DNA of 8,554 nt from CFX5 sp964568485 (GTDB lineage Bacteria > Chloroflexota > Anaerolineae > Caldilineales > Caldilineaceae): NCBI GenBank assembly GCA_964568485.1, contig CAZMRA010000217.1:1-8554 (forward strand). Direction: 5' to 3'. Below are positions 1-5,981 of this stretch, in pieces (positions within the stretch are counted from its first letter, which is position 1; every line of letters starts with the position of its first letter). The notes below the pieces were generated by a model. That model was not told where the DNA came from and ran no database searches. It saw only the letters and a list, made by a program, of their open reading frames with translations. The position numbers were made by a program, and so were the translations under genes.

Positions 1-688
1 GAGCACGTACCTGCCACAGGCCCGGGATCTGGATGGCCAAATGTAAGGCTGCGCCAATCACCACGCCCAACGCCAAGCCAGTAATGCCCAGCGTTGGCAC
101 CAGTCCCCAGGCGCTGAGAATGATTGCCCCATTGTAAAAGAGCGGCGCAGCAGCAGGTAAAAGGAAATGATGCACCCCATTAAGGGCACCCATGATCAAC
201 CCACTGGCTCCAAAGATCACCGTGCTGAGCAACATCCAGCGCATTAAGTGGGCGGTGAGAAGCTGCTGATCGGCCGAAAAACCCGGTGCAATCAAACTCT
301 GGACAAGTGGTAAAGCCAACCAAGCGGCCAGCGCAGCGATGATCGTCAACAGTAGGATGACGAGATTGAGGCAGCGGCTAAATAACAACCAGGCGCCAAC
401 TTGGTCGTCGCGCGCCCAGTAGCTGGCAAAGGTCGGAATAAAAGCGCTGCCAAGGGCACCGCCTGCGACTAGTTGAAAGAGTAGATCGGGCACGCGAAAA
501 GCGGCGAGATAGGCATCCAGTTCACTACCTGCGCCAAACTGAGCGGCGATCACAACTTCGCGCACCAAGCCCAAAACGCGGCTCAGCACAAAAAAGAGCA
601 TCACAACCGCCGCGGCGCTGGCAATGCTGCGACTTGGTCGCGTTACACCTGTAGGGGGCGATGCAGGATTTGCAGAATCTGTCGTCAT
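1..688 (-). CDS. murJ: Lipid II flippase MurJ (MviN family), N-terminal 229 residues, cut by window edge
   Basis: Reading the minus strand from the ATG at 688 gives an uninterrupted frame to base 1. It encodes the first 229 residues of a polytopic inner-membrane protein of the MurJ/MviN family (MOP superfamily), which moves lipid II across the membrane for peptidoglycan synthesis. After a Pro/Ser/Thr-rich tail of about 20 residues comes the family signature SRVLGLVRE (36-44), then LDAY (57-60), FRVPDLLF (64-71) and GALGSAFIPTF (77-87). R37, R43 and D58 line up with E. coli R18, R24 and D39, which are needed for flipping. Hydrophobic segments lie near 22-42, 66-90, 103-128, 147-170, 175-198 and 200-222. 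Full-length family members have about 500-550 residues, so the C-terminal half lies outside the window. The Shine-Dalgarno match is weak (GGGACGG about 12 bases upstream), and an in-frame GTG four codons upstream is a possible alternative start. Confidence 0.93.
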   Translation of the reverse strand, partial: MTTDSANPASPPTGVTRPSRSIASAAAVVMLFFVLSRVLGLVREVVIAAQFGAGSELDAYLAAFRVPDLLFQLVAGGALGSAFIPTFASYWARDDQVGAWLLFSRCLNLVILLLTIIAALAAWLALPLVQSLIAPGFSADQQLLTAHLMRWMLLSTVIFGASGLIMGALNGVHHFLLPAAAPLFYNGAIILSAWGLVPTLGITGLALGVVIGAALHLAIQIPGLWQVRA

Positions 689-735
689 CGAATGCGGCAC
701 CGTCCCGCTAGAATTCTGGTCATCTTGTGAATTGC

Positions 736-764
736 TTGAGAATCGTTTACTTTTGTGCTACACT
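736..764 (+). promoter_or_regulatory. Sigma-70-type promoter for rsfS
   Basis: A -35 box TTGAGA (736-741; five of six consensus bases) is followed after exactly 17 bases by TACACT (759-764; four of six). The -10 box carries an extended TGn at 756-758. Transcription would begin near 771, leaving a leader of about 60 bases before the rsfS ribosome binding site. The minus-strand promoter of the divergent murJ gene must lie in the same 144-base gap, but I see no clear match for it. Confidence 0.6.
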
Positions 765-821
765 AAGCTATCTATATTGATTCGATTTCGTAGAAAAATG
801 CTTGGGTTTGGCTCAAGTAAC

Positions 822-827
822 AGGAGG
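822..827 (+). promoter_or_regulatory. Ribosome binding site AGGAGG that decides the rsfS start
   Basis: This is a perfect AGGAGG, five bases ahead of CTG at 833. The stop TAA at 818-820 is in frame with rsfS, and no ATG, GTG or TTG occurs in that frame between it and GTG 899. The site therefore points to the CTG at 833 as the true initiation codon. Confidence 0.75.
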
Positions 828-832
828 CCTTT

Positions 833-1186
833 CTGGATAGCAATACACTCGCCCGTCAAATCGTTGACATTGTTGAAGAAAAACAAGCGGCTGACATTGT
901 GCTGCTAGATGTACGTGAACAGACCTCAATTGCCGACTATTTTATTATTGCTACCATTGATAATGAGCGGCAAGGCAAGGCGATTCAAGACGATCTGCAA
1001 GAGAAGCTTCAAATCGAACACAATATCCGCCCACTCAACTTGAGCGGTTTCGACGCCAACAACGGAGGGTGGGTATTGCTCGACTATGGTGATGTGCTCG
1101 TTCACCTCTTCTCAGAAGAGATGCGCCATCACTATCGGCTTGAAGAGTTGTGGAACAAAGCCACAGTTGTGCTGAAAGTGTTGTAA
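833..1186 (+). CDS. rsfS: Ribosome silencing factor RsfS (DUF143/YbeB/Iojap family)
   Basis: The product binds ribosomal protein uL14 on the 50S subunit and blocks subunit joining in stationary phase or starvation. From CTG 833 the protein has 117 residues, typical of the family. An N-terminal helix with LARQIVDIVEEKQAADIVLLD (shown in two parts: LARQIVDIV at 6-14, then EEKQAADIVLLD) is followed by the signature SIADYFIIAT (32-41), RQGKAI, and GGWVLLDYGDVLVHLF (76-91), then the closing YRLEELW. The conventional start GTG 899 would remove the first 22 residues, including the conserved helix, and has no ribosome binding site; CTG 833 has a perfect one. The gene stands alone, divergent from murJ and convergent with the thiolase gene 39 bases downstream. 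The family assignment is firm; the CTG start is inferred from frame, conservation and the binding site. Confidence 0.93.
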   Translation: MDSNTLARQIVDIVEEKQAADIVLLDVREQTSIADYFIIATIDNERQGKAIQDDLQEKLQIEHNIRPLNLSGFDANNGGWVLLDYGDVLVHLFSEEMRHHYRLEELWNKATVVLKVL

Positions 1187-1225
1187 GCCAAACACTGTTT
1201 GTTGCGGCCTGCCTAGGCTCGTTGT
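1187..1225. other. Short gap between convergent rsfS and thiolase genes
   Basis: These 39 bases hold a small dyad, CAAACA-C-TGTTTG (1189-1201), and the 8-base palindrome GCCTAGGC (1211-1218). Neither is followed by a T-run on either strand, so this may be a weak bidirectional stop region, but I would not call an intrinsic terminator here. Confidence 0.3.
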
Positions 1226-2419
1226 TTAGCAGAGCTCCACGGCGACGGCTGTACCGCCTCCGGTGCCATGACAGAGTGAGGCAAGGCCGCGAGTCTGGCC
1301 CTGACGTTGTAGCGCATGCAACAGCGTTACAATGATGCGTGCCCCGGAGGCCCCAATTGGGTGGCCGAGCGCAATTGCACCGCCATGGACATTGAGCTTT
1401 TCGTAGGGAATACCTAATGAGCGCCGCAGCAGCACGCTGTTGAGCGCAAAGGCTTCATTGTTCTCGAAGAGATCAAACTGATCAATCGTGGTGTCGAGTT
1501 TCTTCATCAATTTGTCGATGGCCGGTAGCGGCCCTTCGACAAAGCGCCAAGGTTCCACCGCCGCCCACGACCCGTCCAATAACCGCGCCATAGGTTGCAA
1601 CCCATGCGCTCTGACGGCTGCTTCGCTAGCCAAAACCAAGGCAGCAGCCCCGTCTGAGATCTGGCTGGAATTGCCTGCGGTCAGCAACCCATCCCGGCCA
1701 AAAGCCGGCCGTAGCGCGGCTAGCGATTCTAGAGTTGTTTCGGGGCGGATCCCTTCATCCGCTGCAAAGATAATTGATTTGCGCCGTTCTTGAATGGTCA
1801 GCGGGGCAATCTCAGCCTCGTAAGCGCCGCTGGCGGTGGCCTCTGCTGCTCGTTGGTGCGAGAGTTGTGCGACTTCGTCCAATTCGCTGCGGCTCACGCC
1901 ATGGGTCGCAACCAGCCGTTCGGTCTCCTCGCCCATCAACTCGCCGCTCATAGGGTCGGTCAAGCCATCGTGCATGAGAATATCGATCAGCTTTTCTTGA
2001 TTGTCGCCGACCAACAACTTGTATCCCCACCGGGCTTTGTGTGTCTGCAAAAAGCCCGCTTGTGACATTGACTCGACCCCACCTGCCAAAACTAGATCTG
2101 CCTCGCCCGCGCGGATAGCCATGGCCGCGTTCATCACGCTCATCATGCCCGATGAACAGAGCATGTCCAGCGCATAGCCATCCACTGCTTGTGGGATGCC
2201 TGCTTTGAGCGCGGCATGGCGTGGCAGCAATTGCCCATGCCCATGTTTGAGGATATTCCCAAAGACAAAGAGATCGAGCGCCTCGCCCGCGATATTGGCG
2301 CGCTGTAATGCCGCTTGCATGACGTTGGCGGCGAGATCCACTGGCGAAACATCTTTGAGCGCTCCGCCAAACTTCCCGATTGGGGTACGCACTGCCGAGA
2401 GAATATAGACGTCGCTCAT
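1226..2419 (-). CDS. Thiolase (acetyl-CoA C-acetyltransferase / 3-ketoacyl-CoA thiolase)
   Basis: This cytoplasmic enzyme of the thiolase superfamily either condenses two acetyl-CoA or cleaves 3-ketoacyl-CoA. The chosen ATG at 2419 has GGAG five bases upstream and gives 397 residues, the normal family length, beginning with the typical first strand YILSAVRTPIGKFGGAL. An upstream in-frame TTG at 2458 would add 13 unconserved residues and lacks support. Catalytic residues are all visible: nucleophile C88 in MLCSSG, the NEAFA motif at 321-325, H353 in GHPIGASGARI, and the second cysteine C383 in the C-x-G motif LCHGTGGGT. The usual glycine after the nucleophile cysteine (CGSG/CASG) is serine here (CSSG). 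The gene lies 39 bases after the Trm112-like gene and is probably co-transcribed with it. Sequence alone does not separate a biosynthetic from a degradative role; the length and single-gene context suit an AtoB/ThlA-type enzyme. Confidence 0.95.
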   Translation of the reverse strand: MSDVYILSAVRTPIGKFGGALKDVSPVDLAANVMQAALQRANIAGEALDLFVFGNILKHGHGQLLPRHAALKAGIPQAVDGYALDMLCSSGMMSVMNAAMAIRAGEADLVLAGGVESMSQAGFLQTHKARWGYKLLVGDNQEKLIDILMHDGLTDPMSGELMGEETERLVATHGVSRSELDEVAQLSHQRAAEATASGAYEAEIAPLTIQERRKSIIFAADEGIRPETTLESLAALRPAFGRDGLLTAGNSSQISDGAAALVLASEAAVRAHGLQPMARLLDGSWAAVEPWRFVEGPLPAIDKLMKKLDTTIDQFDLFENNEAFALNSVLLRRSLGIPYEKLNVHGGAIALGHPIGASGARIIVTLLHALQRQGQTRGLASLCHGTGGGTAVAVELC

Positions 2420-2458
2420 GCCATCTCCATCTGGGCTGAGGGTATCGGCTGAAGACAA

Positions 2459-2830
2459 TTACGCAGGTTGGCCAAGTCCATTGGCGGCCAGATTGGCGTC
2501 GCGATACTTTTTCCCCTCTTCAATTAACATGACGGGAATGCCATTGCGAATTGGGTACTTGTAGCCATTGCGGGGATTGAGCAAAAACTTGCCCTCATCG
2601 ACCAATTGTAACGGCCCTTTGTCTTCCGGGCAGACGAGAATCTTTAGCAACTCTGGGCTGATTTCGCCACCGAGTGGCGTGTCAGCCAAGGACGTGATCG
2701 GCGTCGTGGGCAGCACGCCGCTGCGCTCGGCGCTGCCATTGCCACCGGCCGGAGCCAAAAGTTTCTTGGCTACATAGACGACACCACCGAGGATTGCAGC
2801 CCAAACCAGTAACTTGAAGAAAGTTTTCAT
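2459..2830 (-). CDS. Membrane-anchored Trm112/YcaR (UPF0434)-type small protein
   Basis: The preferred ATG at 2830 has AGGA eight bases upstream and gives 123 residues. An in-frame TTG at 2857 would add nine. Residues 5-20 form a hydrophobic helix after a Lys-containing start, consistent with an uncleaved membrane anchor or signal anchor. A Gly/Ser/Pro/Thr linker follows (about 24-56), then a Trm112-like domain (58-108) with ISPELLKILVCPEDKGPL, LLNPRNGYKYPIRNGIPVML and IEEG. This domain in YcaR-type proteins has a single CP motif (C67 here) instead of the four zinc ligands of eukaryotic Trm112. Trm112 itself activates methyltransferases; the role of the bacterial short forms is poorly known. 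The family match is good; the function is unknown. The anchor is unusual, since most bacterial members are soluble proteins of about 60 residues. The gene is probably first in an operon with the thiolase. Confidence 0.8.
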   Translation of the reverse strand: MKTFFKLLVWAAILGGVVYVAKKLLAPAGGNGSAERSGVLPTTPITSLADTPLGGEISPELLKILVCPEDKGPLQLVDEGKFLLNPRNGYKYPIRNGIPVMLIEEGKKYRDANLAANGLGQPA

Positions 2831-2881
2831 CTTGAAATTCCTATCCTTTGCTTGCAATGCAAACAGCCATTGAGTGCCATT

Positions 2882-2910
2882 ACACTACCGAATGGCCTAT
2901 TATTTGTCAA
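2882..2910 (-). promoter_or_regulatory. Promoter for the Trm112-like/thiolase operon
   Basis: On the minus strand a perfect -35 box TTGACA (plus coordinates 2905-2910) is separated by 17 bases from TAGTGT (2882-2887), a poor -10 box with three of six consensus bases. Transcription would start near 2875, about 45 bases ahead of the ATG at 2830. The GCCATT-N9-AATGGC dyad spans this -10 box, so an activator or repressor acting there is plausible. Confidence 0.5.
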
Positions 2911-2962
2911 CTCTTGCGATTTATCAATCCAAGAACACCGATAAAGGACCGACGCGCAACTT

Positions 2963-2993
2963 TTGCTAGTTATTTGTGTTTTGTTCATATAAC
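2963..2993 (+). promoter_or_regulatory. Possible fabF promoter
   Basis: TATAAC (2988-2993; five of six consensus bases) lies 19 bases after TTGCTA (2963-2968). The spacer is longer than the optimum. An alternative pair is TTGTTC (2981-2986) with TAAATT (3005-3010), 18 bases apart. Either would leave a leader of roughly 90-105 bases. The TTGTT-CATAT-AACAA dyad overlaps the first -10 box. Confidence 0.35.
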
Positions 2994-3104
2994 AATCGCA
3001 TTGATAAATTTTGGCTTGCAAACCAGTTAATTCAGCCGTCGCGCTTGCTCCGGTTGTTGTGGGCTGCGTTTGCTAGATGATACGAATAGGAACGTCGCAA
3101 GCTC

Positions 3105-4400
3105 ATGACTAGTCATACCCAATCATCCACGGCTTCTACCAATGGACATGGCCCTCGGCGCGTGGTTGTCACCGGTTTAGGCGCCGTGACGCCGCTTGGC
3201 CTCACTGTGCATGAAACCTGGGACGGCTTACTTACTGGCCGCTCAGGGATCGATTATATCGACCGCTTTGACACCAGCCAGTTGCGGACCCGGTTTGCCG
3301 GCCAAGTGAAGAATTTTGATCCACAAAATTATATGGATCGCAAAGAGGCCCGGCGGCTCGATCTCTACATTCAATATGCCTTGGCTGCGACCAAAGAGGC
3401 CATTGAAGATTCGAAGTTGGATTTCAGCCAAGAGATTCCCAACCGTATCGGTTGCATTATCGGCAGCGGCATCGGTGGGATTTTGTCCACCCTGGAAAAT
3501 CAGGCTGTGGCCAATGAAAAAGGTTTGACGCGCATTAGCCCATTTATGGTGCCTAACCTTTTGGTCGATAGCGCGGCGGGCAAGGTTGCCATCGAATACA
3601 ATCTGCATGGCGTGAATCATGCAGTCGTCAGCGCGTGTGCTAGCGGTACCTCGGCTACTGGCGAGGCGTTCGAAGTCATACGCCGAGGCGATGCCGATGT
3701 GATGATCGCAGGTGGGGCGGAAGCTGCCATTGCCCCGTTGATCATGTCGGGGTTTGATGTGATGGGCGCGCTCAGCCAGCATAACGAAAATCCTGCTGGG
3801 GCTTGCCGCCCGTTCGAGGCCAACCGTGATGGCTTTGTGGTTAGCGAAGGCAGCGCGATTCTCGTCTTGGAAACTGAGGAACATGCGCGTGCTCGCGGCG
3901 CCCACATCTACGCCGAGATCATCGGCTATGGCAGCAGCGCGGATGCCTATCACATGGCGGCCCCCCATCAACAAGGCCGGGGCGCCGTCGATGCCATGAG
4001 CATGGCCCTGCGCAAGGCTAAAGAATATGGGGTGGAGCCCACGCAGATCGATTACATCAACGCTCACGGGACGGCTACCCGCCTCAACGATGTTGGGGAG
4101 ACCATGGCGATCAAGCAGGTGCTGGGCGAACATGCCTACAATGTGCAGATCAGCAGCACCAAGAGCATGTTGGGCCATCTCCTAGGTGGGGCCGGGGCAA
4201 TCGAGGCGATCATCTGCGCCAAAACGATCACGGAGAAGATTATCCCTCCGACCATCAATTTGCACGAACAAGACCCCGATTGTGATCTGAACTATACGCC
4301 GTTGGTCGCCAAACCGGCGGATGTGAAAGTGACACTGAGCAATAGTTTTGGCTTTGGTGGGCACAACGCATGCGTGATGATGCGACGTTACGTCAGCTAG
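3105..4400 (+). CDS. fabF: 3-oxoacyl-ACP synthase II (beta-ketoacyl-ACP synthase II, KAS II)
   Basis: FabF elongates acyl-ACP by decarboxylative condensation with malonyl-ACP in the type II fatty acid pathway. The 431-residue protein starts at ATG 3105, followed by a low-complexity Ser/Thr/Gly tail of about 16 residues before the canonical RRVVVTGLGAVTPLG (18-32). Catalytic residues are complete: nucleophile C178 in VSACASGTS, H321 in NAHGTAT, K353 in STKSMLGH and H358 in GHLLGGAGA. The closing loop SFGFGGHNA (414-422) carries the gating phenylalanine typical of the family. Length without the tail (about 415) is normal. The best Shine-Dalgarno, AGGA at 3088-3091, is 13 bases from the ATG, longer than usual, but no better start exists before the conserved core. 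The gene lies 234 bases upstream of fabH on the same strand and divergent from the Trm112-like/thiolase pair. An alternative would be a FabB/KAS I activity, but the sequence reads as the FabF type. Confidence 0.97.
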   Translation: MTSHTQSSTASTNGHGPRRVVVTGLGAVTPLGLTVHETWDGLLTGRSGIDYIDRFDTSQLRTRFAGQVKNFDPQNYMDRKEARRLDLYIQYALAATKEAIEDSKLDFSQEIPNRIGCIIGSGIGGILSTLENQAVANEKGLTRISPFMVPNLLVDSAAGKVAIEYNLHGVNHAVVSACASGTSATGEAFEVIRRGDADVMIAGGAEAAIAPLIMSGFDVMGALSQHNENPAGACRPFEANRDGFVVSEGSAILVLETEEHARARGAHIYAEIIGYGSSADAYHMAAPHQQGRGAVDAMSMALRKAKEYGVEPTQIDYINAHGTATRLNDVGETMAIKQVLGEHAYNVQISSTKSMLGHLLGGAGAIEAIICAKTITEKIIPPTINLHEQDPDCDLNYTPLVAKPADVKVTLSNSFGFGGHNACVMMRRYVS

Positions 4401-4405
4401 CAGCC

Positions 4406-4425
4406 AGCTCAAAAGCGTTTGAGCT
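4406..4425 (+). terminator. Hairpin just after fabF, without T-run
   Basis: AGCTCAAA (4406-4413) and TTTGAGCT (4418-4425) form a perfect 8-base-pair stem with loop AGCG, starting five bases after the fabF stop. A second small stem GAGC-GT-GCTC follows directly (4428-4437). There is no run of T after either, so a terminator, an RNA-stability hairpin or mere chance all remain possible. Confidence 0.35.
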
Positions 4426-4524
4426 TCGAGCGTGCTCTGTCCATATCACGAGGATTCGTAGGCACGAGATTTTGAGATAGATAGTTAGTTCGTCAAGGTG
4501 CATGGCGTTGCACAAGCCACTGAA

Positions 4525-4557
4525 ATTCAGGGGAGAAAGCAGCTTTCTCCCCTGAAT
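4525..4557. repeat. Perfect 33-base palindrome between fabF and fabH
   Basis: ATTCAGGGGAGAAAGC (4525-4540) is followed by a single A and then its exact reverse complement (4542-4557). As RNA it would form a very stable stem with a loop of three to five bases. No T-run follows on either strand (the next bases are GAATCGG on the plus strand), so it is not a standard intrinsic terminator. It ends 77 bases before the fabH start. It could be an mRNA processing or stability hairpin, a protein-binding operator, or one copy of a dispersed repeat. Confidence 0.85.
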
Positions 4558-4634
4558 GAATCGGCCATGAGCGCTAGCTATGCCCACAGAAACTGCATGA
4601 GGCATGTGGATGATGGACGAATGGAGAGACGCGG

Positions 4635-5954
4635 ATGGCGAACGAACAGGCAGCACAAGACAATCATGAACGACACAACGGCACGAACGGTGCGGTCAAA
4701 TCACAGCCACTTATTGAGTCTATTCCGCAGGCGGCTCCTGCGTTAGAAAACCCAAGTGGCGGGCGACGTTACGCCCAGATCATCGGTTGGGGCTATCACG
4801 TTCCTGAAAAGCAAATCACCAATCATGATCTGGAGCAGATTGTCGATACCACCGACGAATGGATCCGCACGCGTACGGGCATTGAAACCCGCCATGTCGC
4901 GGCCAACCCCAAAGAGACTTCGGCTACCTTGGGCATCGCGGCTGCACGCAAAGCATTGGCGGTGGCTGATGTTCCCCCCAGCAAGATCGATTTGATCATC
5001 TGTGCGTCAAGCTCACCGGAACACATCTTTCCGGCGACTGCTTGCATTATTCAAGATGCGCTGGGCGCGGTCAATGCCGGGGCATACGATTTGAGCGCGG
5101 CGTGTTCGGGCTTTGTCTATGCGCTCAGCCAAGCGCGGGGCGCGATCTTGGCTGGTGACGCCGAATATGTGTTGGTGGTTGGGGCCGAGACTTTGAGCCG
5201 TATGGTCGACTGGACAGACCGCAACACCTGCATCCTCTTTGGAGATGGAGCAGGTGCCGTCTTGGTGGCGGCGAGCGATGTGCCTGGCGGTATTATGGCG
5301 GTGGATCTAGGGAGCGATGGCTCGGGGGCCAATACCCTTACCTTGCTCGCTGGTGGGAGTGCCATGCCCGCTAGTCTGGAAACGGTCAGCACGGGCAGCC
5401 ACTATATCAAAATGGATGGCAAGGCAGTCTTCCGGTTCGCGACCAAGGTGATGGCCGAAGCCACCAAACGGGTCCTCAACCGCGCTGGTCTGACAACGGA
5501 TGAGGTGGATCTGATCATCCCCCACCAGGCCAATATCCGTATTATTCAAAACAGTGTGCTGCAACAGCTCAAGATACCCGAAGATAAGGTGATGGTGAAT
5601 GTGCAGCATTATGGCAACACCAGCACGGCGAGCATCCCGATTGCGCTGTGCGAAGCGATTGAGGCCAAGCGCATTAAGCCGGGCGATAATCTGGTCTTTG
5701 TAGGATTCGGCGCTGGGTTGACGTGGGCTGCGTGCGCGATTCAATGGAGCGTGCCGGTCGAGAAGCGTTTACCCAACTGGTGGAAGAATTATCGCCGCCA
5801 GGCTACCTATCAAGCTGCAGCAGCGCGCAGTATGTGGCGCAAGGCCGTACGTTGGGTTTATGATGTCTTGCCTGCCGACCCCGAGTCTGTACCGGCGAAA
5901 GAAGGCAGTACGTCCGTGCCAAGCGAAGTCAAGCACGGCGTTTCAGAACATTGA
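4635..5954 (+). CDS. fabH: 3-oxoacyl-ACP synthase III (KAS III) with N- and C-terminal extensions
   Basis: FabH starts fatty acid synthesis by condensing an acyl-CoA primer with malonyl-ACP. The ATG at 4635 has GGAGAG six bases upstream, a strong binding site. The protein has 439 residues against a usual 310-340. Residues 1-44 are a polar, low-complexity tail rich in Asn, Gln and Pro. The core runs from about 45 to 373: YAQIIGWGYHVPEKQITN, TTDEWIRTRTGI (72-83), nucleophile C157 in LSAACSGF, FGDGAGAVL (202-210), H297 in IIPHQAN and N328 in YGNTSTASIP, completing the Cys-His-Asn triad. The core ends at GFGAGLTWAACAIQW. Residues 374-439 are an extra tail, first basic and aromatic (NWWKNYRR, SMWRKAVRWVYD), then polar and acidic. 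The role of the tails is unknown; membrane or partner binding is a guess. FabF lies upstream, and the convergent membrane-protein gene ends 98 bases downstream. Confidence 0.96.
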   Translation: MANEQAAQDNHERHNGTNGAVKSQPLIESIPQAAPALENPSGGRRYAQIIGWGYHVPEKQITNHDLEQIVDTTDEWIRTRTGIETRHVAANPKETSATLGIAAARKALAVADVPPSKIDLIICASSSPEHIFPATACIIQDALGAVNAGAYDLSAACSGFVYALSQARGAILAGDAEYVLVVGAETLSRMVDWTDRNTCILFGDGAGAVLVAASDVPGGIMAVDLGSDGSGANTLTLLAGGSAMPASLETVSTGSHYIKMDGKAVFRFATKVMAEATKRVLNRAGLTTDEVDLIIPHQANIRIIQNSVLQQLKIPEDKVMVNVQHYGNTSTASIPIALCEAIEAKRIKPGDNLVFVGFGAGLTWAACAIQWSVPVEKRLPNWWKNYRRQATYQAAAARSMWRKAVRWVYDVLPADPESVPAKEGSTSVPSEVKHGVSEH

Positions 5955-5981
5955 CGTCGGCTGGCGTATGATCTTGTTCCT

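Larger units (their letters stand above)
2831..3104. promoter_or_regulatory. Divergent control region between the Trm112-like/thiolase pair and fabF
   Basis: This 274-base region is AT-rich relative to its neighbours and carries no credible gene. It holds a promoter in each direction (listed separately) and several symmetric elements. GCCATT occurs twice, ten bases apart (2866-2871, 2876-2881), with an inverted AATGGC at 2891-2896. TTGTT-CATAT-AACAA (2981-2995) is a perfect dyad. ATTTATCAAT (2919-2928) is repeated inverted as ATTGATAAAT (3000-3009). TTGCA-A-TGCAA lies at 2852-2862. These are candidate operators for a regulator of the lipid genes; the regulator is not in the window. Confidence 0.5.
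4401..4634. other. fabF-fabH intergenic spacer rich in hairpins
   Basis: The spacer holds no credible gene. Open frames across it on both strands merely read through the palindrome at 4525-4557 and have no family character. It contains the post-fabF hairpin (4406-4425), GTGCA-N6-TGCAC (4498-4513) and the 33-base palindrome (4525-4557). A poor promoter candidate, TTGAGC (4419-4424) with CATATC (4442-4447) 17 bases on, overlaps the first hairpin. Whether fabH is co-transcribed with fabF or has its own promoter cannot be settled from sequence. Confidence 0.5.

Noticed and set aside
624..908. A plus-strand open frame running from inside murJ across the rsfS promoter
   Set aside because: It overlaps murJ antisense, reads through the promoter and the rsfS ribosome binding site in another frame, and has no protein-like composition.
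1226..2458. Thiolase starting at TTG 2458 rather than ATG 2419
   Set aside because: The extra 13 residues precede the normal family start, and only ATG 2419 has a well-placed GGAG.
3243..4178. A 311-codon minus-strand open frame inside fabF
   Set aside because: It lies wholly opposite the conserved fabF coding sequence, shows no family character and no ribosome binding site of note; it is an antisense shadow.
4393..4746. Open frames on both strands across the fabF-fabH spacer
   Set aside because: They only read through the palindrome, giving near-mirror peptides, and overlap the ends of real genes in other frames.
5307..5744. A 145-codon minus-strand open frame inside fabH
   Set aside because: Antisense to the catalytic core of fabH, with no independent support.
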